A DNA stretch of 55,667 bases from Klebsormidium nitens. Its lineage: Eukaryota; Streptophyta; Klebsormidiophyceae; Klebsormidiales; Klebsormidiaceae. How positions within the stretch are numbered: the first letter of the stretch is position 1; the number at the start of each line of letters is the position of its first letter. Under the pieces are notes generated by a model that was not told the origin of the DNA, ran no database searches, and saw nothing but the letters and a program-made list of their open reading frames with translations. The stretch spans positions 1-55,667 of the forward strand of contig DF237031.1 in the NCBI GenBank assembly GCA_000708835.1, read 5' to 3'. The position numbers and the translations under genes were made by a program. Of the stretch, positions 47,680 to 55,667 are shown piece by piece.

Positions 47680-49912
47680 ATTCGCGGGTTAAACAAACCC
47701 GGCAGAGTCGTGACACGAATTGGCGGGTTACCGAAAGCTCAGGGTGACAATTCGCGGGTTAGTGCGACCGCGTTTGCGTCACTGCGATGGCTTGGACGAA
47801 ACCGTGGGGCAAGTATGTGTAGGTTGGTTATTGGTGATTTTATCGTTTCGCATGCACGAAAAGTTCGGTGTAAATAGGCAGGGTAGGCAATTGAAAGTAG
47901 TTAAATACTCTAGACAAGGTTACCTCTCTCTTCGTCAGAACGCAATGGCCGCCGAAAAGGCAAGCTGTTCAGGTCAGTCATTGTTACGTACGTCGGACGG
48001 CAGATACGCTAAAGTAAACGCTCATATCCTATAGCCCTGTCTGCGAGCTTGAAGACGTGCGCTTGAGATCGATATGTTCCAGATCGTCGATTCTGGTTTA
48101 GCGGGTGCACTACTGGATAGAAGTCAGAAGAGTAAAGTTAGCAAGGTCGTATATTGCACGTCAGGATAAGTCAAGGACATTCTAGCATTTATGAATATTG
48201 ATGCAGTCACGATGGGAAGTACACCGGAACCGCAGGTAGGAACCGGCCGTTCTGTCCAGTGAGTCCCTTTCGTGAATCGGGTCCATTGTCCATTACATTC
48301 AAGACTGGCCGGTCGGACTCTGCGGACTGAGATTTCAATTGCACGCACGATTAGACTTCATAATGAGGTGAATCTTTTGTGAAACCTGCTCTGTCGCGTT
48401 TGCTCATGGCCGGCCGCGCGTAAATAATCAAGCTGACAGTGACCTACGATACAGTACTTACGTTCCTTCAATGGATCGGATCATGCATGCAACGGTTAAG
48501 TCTTTTTAAGTCCGATACGTCGCGGACCCATCTTCCGACAAACTTAAGATTTGAGTCCAGGCTTAGATTATTCCAAGCCCGGAAATATATATCGCACGTT
48601 GCCCGGCGACGATCAGATGATTCAGATGATCGCACTAGGCCACCGGGCCGTTTTCGAAACCAGAGCGGCCGCGCCGGCCAGATCCGGCGACTACCACGCG
48701 GGCCAGTAGCTCATGCATACGGCCAGCTCATGCATATACATATAATTAACATGATCAAGTATGATTGTAATTACTGGGCGTGCCGGGGGCTCTTGGGCCC
48801 CCGGATGCTTTGTAGTGTCAACAAAGGCAAGCGGAGCACACTCCCGCATCTAGCTACTGACACTTCCAATCGGACGGTCACCAAAGTGTCGAACTTACCT
48901 GGTGCAATTGCAAACGACCTCAACAGTTGCAATATCGGTGCGAGCTCGGCAAACAGTCCTCCGGGCCTGCATTTGTGCACTGCACCGATTGAACGTTGCT
49001 CATATTACTAATAGTGTCCACTTTTAATTAAAGACGCTGCTGTGCTGGGATATTGACACAAACAGTAAAATCGGTGCGACCTCTCATAGTGCTGCATGCG
49101 AGTATAGCGTTATCATTCATGATTACCGAACACCCGGAGGAAGTGCCAACCAATTCACACTGCGGCCGCTCGTGGCGGAGCCTTGTCGGACACCACATGC
49201 ATCGCAGTACGTACTTATCATAAACACCAACCCGGGCCAGCTGCAATGCACATGCATGCGGAGTCAGAAACCTCGGTGACGGCGTTAAGCTTACGTCACT
49301 CGACCAATCAGATTGCCGGGATGCCATGATGGGTCCTGAAGACTTTTAAAGAGCCCCCTAAATATAATGCCATAAGGCCAAGCCTCGAAGTGCGGGTCCT
49401 CGTGGGCGCGCGCCCTCGTTCAAACCGGCTGGTTACGTATGAGGCATGTACAGTAACTAAGTGCGTCGATCGCGCAACAAGTCTTTCATCATGTTGGCAT
49501 GACAGTGAGTACTCAGAAAGCTCAGGGCCGCCCCGCACGCGCGGCAGATAGTTATTGAAAGGGCACCTGCATGTTACCTCGCGTGATCTGTAGTCTTATC
49601 GTTCACTGAGTTAGTTAAACCGCGCGCGAGGCGTTTGATCGACTGAGTGAGTCGGTCATATTCTGATACCAGGCTGAGTTTGTGCGCTCACTCAATGACT
49701 GAGCCCGGGCCGGCTTGAAGAAGTCCCCACAATCTACCATATTAGGTGTCGTCATAATAGTTGCAGTGGCCATGCATGAGTCGATTTATTCGACTCGAGG
49801 CCTCGTATACTAATCCCTTGTCCTGATACTTATAGGCTATGGTACTTGCTAACAAAGCAAATGCATTAGTTGACAATTGCATGTGGAATCTCCTCACCAC
49901 TAAGCGCCCACC
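47680..49912. other. Intergenic stretch, no convincing gene
   Basis: Just after the stop of the formamidase gene an AATTCGCGGGTTA-type element recurs three times (47680-47765). Beyond that, frames such as 48439-49011 lack recognisable features. From 48.4 to 49.8 kb palindromic motifs such as ATGCAT, GCATGC and GGCCGG are common. Confidence 0.45.
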
Positions 49913-52900
49913 TTAATTTAGCGCTGTCCTTCGAGACACACTCGAGCTTTGCTCCGGAGGCGCACCTGCTACCTGAGGGGCCGGCGCTTGACTCGCGGCC
50001 GCCCCCGCTTCCACAGCAAAAGCACCCCCCGCTTGCGTCAGCAAACTAAGGTTTATATTGAGGCTCGCTACGAAGCCGCCCAAGTCTCTTAGGCCCTCCT
50101 CCCACGAAAACATGTCCCCTGCGAATCTTATAATCAGGTAGTATAGCGCGCTGTTTTGCAGGAACGCCTGAGCCGGTCGAAGCAAGTACCTGGTACCGGT
50201 CCATACGCACTGCTGAAGAACCACAGCGCTTATATACGCTTTCAGCACGTCGTTCTCATGCCCTTTCCCCACGTTCGTATACAGCTTGACCGAGAAGATT
50301 GCGATAACCACCGTGCAGGCCGCGAAAAAGAGCCCCGCAATCGCATACGCGCTCCCCACGAGCCGATTGTGCTTCTTGCGCGCGCTCTCCACGTCAGCAG
50401 CGAGGACGTCTCCTTCGTCCGCCACGGGGCGGTTGCTGAGAAGGGCACGTGGCGAGGAGGGCTCCGCGGGCGCGACCGCGTTCCGCCCCTTCCGGCTCTT
50501 CGGGTGCTGCTCCATCTGGGGGGGTGGAAGGGGCACGGGGCGAGGGGGGGTGCGAGAGAAGAGCCCAACGAGGGTTCGCTTGATGAACGGAAAGTAGCCC
50601 TCCCATGCCCACCTGTATCGAGACACGAATTTTGAGAAGGGCCGCCTTCTTGAATTGCTTGTTTGCGGTCACTCCTCGCAATCAGCCCATTTCCTTTTCC
50701 TATCGATGGCGTCTGATTGTGTGAAGTGCGCCTGCGGTTCCACTTTCGTCAACGATCGATACCGTGGAAATGCCTAGGTGAGCTTCGTCTATCTTTGCCA
50801 GACTACGGAAGGCTTCTTCTTTGATCAGCTTCTGGTAGCGGCCTCAGAGTTGAAACGATTTCATGTTGGAAAATTTGGACAGACAACCAGAACTATCCAT
50901 TGACTGCACCTTACAGCGTACTTCCACTAGACGTTTCACCGCGTAGAAGGGACTTGAAACAGAAGTTCGCGCCCGATGGAGCGCACAAAAGGTCCGGCAA
51001 AACAGCCATCTTCCAAGGCGTGCGCATGACGTAAACCCTAGTAGCTTGCTAGAAGTCGTTCTCTAATGTTTTCGTTATTTATGTGCCATTTGTTTGTGGT
51101 TTCATTCATTCCCGTCACTGTTTCTGAGGGAAAAAAGAAAAAAAGCAAATCCTCGAGCTATGAATCTTCTGTTGGAATTCAAAAGAAGTGCACGCGTTCT
51201 TTGACTATTCAACGATGGCCCAGACAAAAACCGAGTAGAGACACGCCGCAAGTCTGAACGGGATCCGAGCGGATTCAGGAAGCTAGCTAATGTATTCTCG
51301 GAAGACCCACCTTTCCAAAAGAACGTGGCTCGATATGCTGGCTTTGAACAGCCAGAACATCACGATCTGAACCGGGAGCAGCAGAAGAAAACTGATGAGC
51401 GCCATCCACAGACTACTGGCGGTGCTCCCGTTGGGGAACGCCGTACACGTGGCAGCATCGTAGCCGCTCAACATGTCGGCCAACGGCCCACAGCCGAGCT
51501 CCGTCTGGCCGGCGACGCAGGGCGGAATGTAAGCCGTTGATTTGCAGCCCAGGCCGCACAATCCGACGGTCTGGGTCGCGTTGAACGCGCCGCCGCAGAG
51601 GGACGTCTTCAGGTTGTCGCAGCACTTGATCGTGCGGCTGTAGTGCATCCACGTGTTGATCATCAGGCTGCCCAGCCAGACGCAGCAGATGCGGACGACG
51701 AAACCTGGCCGTTGGATCAGCGCGGAGAGCCATCGCTCGGTGGAGATGAAGACCGCGATCAGCTTCCGACGCGCGAGAACGTTCCACGTGCCCTTCAAAG
51801 TAATCGTGCGGATCTGCCACAAGAGGCGGGAGCCTTCCTTGCGGAGATGCCGGAAGACTGTGGCGGCGTCGACGGACTGCAGAACGGAGGATTTGGACTG
51901 TTAAGCTGCTTGATTCAATCGCCTGGTTGCGACGTCTTAAATTGAAAAGCCTCAGAAAGATGGGACTGGTCAAGTCAGCTCTGCGAGGCAGGAGATTGAT
52001 GTGTCTGACGGAGACATGAGCCTCGAGACACTGCTTCGAATCAGGGGTGTGTGAGCCTTGTGTTTACGTACGGTATTTTCGTGGAGAACAGCTCGTATGA
52101 CAGATATCCGCGCCGCAATGTGTTCACAGCCCATTAGTAAGACCGAACGCACGCTAGCTCCACCAGATGTTGCTCGAAGTGCGAGCTTTGCGGCCGCAGT
52201 AGGAACGATTGCTGAGTTTTCTTTTTCGATGATGTTCTGAAGCAAAAGCTGTTCAACGGAGTTCAACAGATCAAACGGATATACTTGTAAACCAAAACCG
52301 GGATTCATCTTTTAGTCGTTGACGGGAGATAACCACCAAAAAAAGTATCGTCTTATTTCACAAGATTCTTGATTCTGGTGGACTTCAGAGAGCTCGGGCA
52401 GACAGGAACCACTCAAGTCATCGTGGGCCGTTTTAGATTGGAGTAATTTAGAAACCCCTTGACGACTTCTGACATCTTTGCTAGTCCCACAGCTAAGTGA
52501 GTACTGCCCTCGTCTCGTGCCATCCCACGGCATCCCACTTCGCCTGTTGCGGACTGACGCTTCCTTCAAGCATCTCGACTGTCTCTCCTCGCTGACGTCA
52601 CCCCCTCACCTTCATGACGTCCTGCAGCGCCTGCTTCAGCTGCTCCTCCCACTGGTCCAGCACCTTGTCCGCGTCGCTGAGCCACGTGTCAATCAGGGAC
52701 TCGTCACTGACCACGTCATCCAGCCAGGCACGTGCCGAGTGAAAGACTGCCCGGGGGTTGCCGTCCCCGCCGTCCAAACTTCGGAGCCACGTCTCCGTTT
52801 GCCGCCGGGTGAAAGCGCACTGCGGAAACGGTCGTTAAAGGTCAGCATATTTGACTTTCCGCTCGTTCTAGTTCGGCCCCCACCGTCCAGGCTCCGGAGC

Positions 52901-55456
52901 CACGTCTCGGTTTGCCGCCGGTTGAAAGCGCACTGCGAAAATGCTCGGTAACAGCCTGAGTCAGCAGACTCGAAAATTTTCAGGCAGAAACAATGAACGG
53001 AATCAAGGAAAAGAATGGAATTCATGACACACTGCCCCGCAAGACCGTCGCCCACAACCTTCCCGCAGGATTCGATTTTTCCGCTTAAGCCGCTTCTTGC
53101 AAGTTGACTTTCAAAGACCCTGGCGGAACAGCCGGCTTTCCGCTTGGAGTGACCGGCCGGAACGCACGCGCGGAACGAGCAGAATTTCGATGGAGGAGCA
53201 CTCACCCCCAAGACTGTCGCCCAGAATTTGCCGGCGAAGATCGACTGCTCCGCTTCCGCCACTTTCGCCGACACGAATCCCAGAATAACCTGAGGAATGG
53301 GCTGGCCTTCCGCGTAACGGAAACCTGATGGAACAAACGGACGGATCCAATAGAAAGCAACGGAAAGAGAAGAAAACTCACCCCCAAGACCGTGGCCCAC
53401 ACTTTGGCGGCGAAGATCGACTGCTCCGCTTCCGCCACTTTCGCCGAGACGAATCCCAGAATACCCTGAGGAACAGGCTGGCCTTCCGCGTAACGGAAAC
53501 CTGACGGAATAAACGGACGGATCGAATGGAAGTGAACGGAAGGAAGAAATGACTCACCCCCAAGACCGTCGCCCAGACTTTGGCGGCGAAGATCGACTGC
53601 TCCGCTTGCGCCACTTTCGCCGACACGAATCCCAAAATGCCCTGGGGAATAGGCTGGTTTTCCGCCCAATTGCGCAGGGACTCGGGCGTTTTTTGGGCGA
53701 CCGCAACGGTGGCGTTCTCGAACAGCTCGTTGTTGATGCGGCCCGAGTTATCCTCAACGACCTCCGCCTGGCAAAAAAGGTACACGCATTATTTCTCTTG
53801 GCAAAGGTATGAATGTAGGCATGCGTGGGTGCTTTTAAATCAGCTCTTTTATTCGATGGCTGCAGTCAATCAGCTCGAGGAATCGATTAAGAGGCTAGCG
53901 TATCGCCATTGTTTGGGACGATATCCAGCGTTGACTATTGGCACAAATCAATCTTAGGCGTCTCTCCCTTTCCACTTAGCCTTTCAGCTTGAACAGAAGA
54001 AATGTCGACGCGCACGTTGATCGCCAAAGTTCGTCCTGAGTGCGAAATAGAGCACGTCTGACACATTTACGAATATTTAGATCCTTTCGCGCTATTCGGG
54101 TTAACCACTCGTCAATTCTAGCCTCGCTACCCATAATACGCCAAACAGCAAGCACCTCCAAATATAGCGTCTCACCGGTTCTGGGCTCTCGGCCTCGCTA
54201 GTCCGCCGGTTCTCCAGCATCGTAATCTTCTTGAGCCACCAGCGCGGTCGCATGGACGTCCGCGGCGCGAGGTTCGCGCGGTACAGGCACAGAAGCGACA
54301 TTCCACTGTGGACGTCCGAAAGGCGCGAGATCTGCTCGTTGATGTGCCGGCTGCCGGGCTTCTTGTAGACCTTCTTGTCGAGCAGGTTCTGATGGTGGGG
54401 AAGATCCAGAGATCTGCTCGTTGATGTGCCGGCTGCCGGGCTTCTTGTAGACCTTCTTGTCGAGCAGGTTCTGATGGTGGGGAAGATCCAGCACCTGCAA
54501 TTTTGAGGGGTTTGTTTGTTGAGAGTCGGAAAATGTTTCCAGAAGCAGCGACATGCCGCCGTGGACGTCCGAAATGCGCGAGATCTGCTCGTTCATGTGC
54601 CGACTACCAGGTTTCTTGTAGACCTTCTTGTCGAGCAGGTTCTGGTGGTGGGGGAGATCCAGAACCTGCAGTTTTAGGGTTCCGTCATATCAGTTCCAAT
54701 AAAAGTCGGGCCGGTTTTAGAAAGCAGTGACATGCCGCCATGAGAGTGCGAGACGCCCACAATCTGCTCGTTGATGTGCCGGCTGCCGGGCTTCTTGTAG
54801 ACCTTCTTGTCGAGCAGATTCTGATGGTGCGGAAGATCCAGCACCTGCGTTCGTTTTGAAATGTGCGGAGGTTCAGGTCTGTTTCGAAAGCGGTGACAAG
54901 CTGCCGTGAACGTCCGATATGCGTAGAATTTGTTCGTTGATGTGCCGGCTGCCGGGCTTCTTGTAGTTTTGGTGGTGCGGAAGATCCAGCACCTGCGGTT
55001 ACCAGGGGTTTCAGCTCGTAAGTCACAAGATTTCAAATCTGTGTCAAAATCATGCTGCCGTGGACGTCCGAGAGGCAAGAGATCTGCTCGTTGATGTGCC
55101 GGCTGCCGGGCTTCTTGTAGACCTTCTTGTCGAGCAGGTTCTGGTGGTGCGGAAGATCCAGCACCTGTGAGGATACCAGGAGTCCATTGAACCTCACATG
55201 TTGTAAAGGTTGAAGATCTGCATAAGCAAGATAGGAAAACGCACCGTATTGAACTGCACGCCCACTCTCCCGGTCGACCGTTCCACCCGCCACGCCAGAT
55301 AGTCGAACAGATCTTTCATGTCGTGCAAAAGCTGGACGTGCGCGCTGCGCGCGGTGGCGATGGGCGTGGTTTGGTTTCGGTCCAGGAAGATGTTGATGTC
55401 TTCCTCGCCGCGCCGCTCCCGGAAACGAATTCCGGCCACAACAGCATTGGCAGCAG
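49913..55456 (-). CDS. Multi-pass membrane protein with polycystin-1-like features, C-terminal ~717 residues (5' end outside window)
   Basis: Minus-strand exons read 55456-55245, 54494-54176, 53767-53558, 52819-52610, 51897-51311 and 50612-49913 (TAA). The first starts in phase 1, so earlier exons lie beyond 55667. Soluble, helix-rich exons (LLHDMKDLFDYLAWRVERS, VLDLPHHQNLLDKKVYKKPG, TETWLRSLDGG) precede membrane segments: VVRICCVWLGSLMINTWM, a loop with eight cysteines, LWMALISFLLLLPVQIVMFW, then YAIAGLFFAACTVVIAIFSVKLY and a further amphipathic helix. The order of helices and the LLLLPVQIVMFWLF segment recall the membrane part of polycystin-1-like proteins, but the chain ends before a channel-like six-helix block, so this is a weak assignment. 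The exon 54494-54176 contains an exact 82-bp tandem duplication that breaks the frame; without it the exon is 237 bases and all phases close. Confidence 0.6.
52877..52935 (-). repeat. Copy of the start of the exon at 52819 (membrane protein gene)
   Basis: The first ~55 bases of the exon (CAFTRRQTETWLRSLDGG), with the CGCAG acceptor, recur immediately upstream in transcript direction as CAFNRRQTETWLRSLDGG. Only three or four bases differ. Confidence 0.92.
53204..53507 (-). repeat. Two near-intact copies of the 3' half of the exon at 53767-53558
   Basis: Copies at about 53503-53383 and 53330-53204 repeat the IPQGILGFVSAKVAQAEQSIFAAKVWATVLG part and the GGGGTGAGT donor. Each is preceded by a CAG that could act as an acceptor (before GTTTCCGTTACGCGGAAGGCC), so each looks like a complete cassette exon. 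Their entry phase is 1 while the surrounding introns are phase 0, so simple inclusion would shift the frame. Confidence 0.92.
54328..54491 (-). repeat. Exact 82-bp tandem duplication inside a coding exon
   Basis: 54328-54409 and 54410-54491 appear identical base for base. The duplication lies wholly within the exon encoding LDLPHHQNLLDKKVYKKPG. Because 82 is not a multiple of three, it throws the downstream reading frame off. Confidence 0.95.
54541..55165 (-). repeat. Four further copies of the start of the exon at 54494, with acceptors
   Basis: Copies at about 54664-54541, 54844-54722, 54990-54899 and 55165-55050 each begin with a CAG or ACAG acceptor followed by GTGCTGGATCTTCC or close to it. 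They continue through KKVYKKPGSRHINEQI into a SDVHGG-like segment. The copy at 54990 lacks about 24 bases (the NLLDKKV part). They are spaced about 145-180 bases apart and remain highly similar. Confidence 0.93.
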
Positions 55457-55551
55457 CTGTAAGAAAAGGATCACGGTCTTACTTTCATACGCGGGGAGAA
55501 TCAGAAATAGGGCTGTTTCTGGTGCTGGTTCAAAGGTATTCTTTTGTCTTT

Positions 55552-55607
55552 TCCGCCCCGCCGCTTGCGGAAAATTATACCGGCCACAACAGCATTGGCA
55601 GCGGGTG
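55552..55607 (-). repeat. Decayed copy of the start of the exon at 55456
   Basis: Read on the minus strand, CGCTGCCAATGCTGTTGTGG followed by a diverged FRKRRG-like segment repeats the opening of the exon at 55456 (AANAVVAGIRFRERRG). It lies 150 bases further upstream in the transcript. Confidence 0.85.
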
Positions 55608-55667
55608 CAGGGAATAATATCTTGCTTCACTATCAAATCTATCAGGGAGTGTAGACAAAATGAGTTT

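Noticed and set aside
54541-55165. CRISPR-like or satellite array (regular ~150-base repeats)
   Set aside because: Each unit is an exon start with its splice acceptor from the same gene, in eukaryotic context; spacers are intron sequence.
1-55667. Autonomous transposon or retroelement
   Set aside because: No reverse transcriptase, transposase or integrase motifs, and no long terminal repeats, were found on either strand.

Overview
This window looks like nuclear DNA from a multicellular-grade eukaryote, most likely a streptophyte (charophyte) green alga of the Klebsormidium type. The reasons are GT-AG introns of about 40-1,500 bases in nearly every gene, a long plant-style TCP11-like protein, a proline-rich GPI-anchor-type cell-wall protein, and a dynamin-family GTPase. 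The clade is inferred from gene content and style only; no rRNA or organelle marker is present.

Layout: (1) +, 657-8582, a 12-exon amidase-signature hydrolase with a cysteine-rich N-terminal module; its 5' end is probably cut by the window edge. (2) -, 10305-11162, an unrecognised single-exon membrane-type protein with a 3 x 65-bp tandem repeat at its 5' side. (3) 12.4-13.1 kb, a decayed copy of part of gene 5. (4) -, 13736-17928, a 6-exon dynamin-family GTPase with one apparent frame break. (5) -, 21116-22991, a secreted proline-rich protein with a C-terminal GPI-type signal. (6) -, 25305-35416, a 12-exon TCP11-like protein. (7) +, 38656-47679, a 14-exon secreted acetamidase/formamidase. (8) -, 49913 to beyond 55667, the 3' part of a multi-pass membrane protein with polycystin-1-like features. 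The exon phases I worked out agree across genes 1, 4, 6, 7 and 8, apart from the breaks described.

The most striking signal is not a gene. In at least four of these genes the introns carry decayed partial copies of the neighbouring exon, each copied together with its splice site. I count more than 25 such exon-junction fossils. They range from barely recognisable to an exact 82-bp tandem duplication that breaks the reading frame of an exon in gene 8. This suggests that introns here grow by repeated local tandem duplication across exon-intron boundaries.

Genes 1 and 7 belong to unrelated families but both hydrolyse amides, and gene 7 is clearly secreted. A shared role in using external amide nitrogen is possible but is inference. 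Long intergenic stretches (17.9-21.1, 23.0-25.3, 35.5-38.5 and 47.7-49.9 kb) show no convincing genes. Coordinates of exon ends were read by eye and may be off by a base or two.
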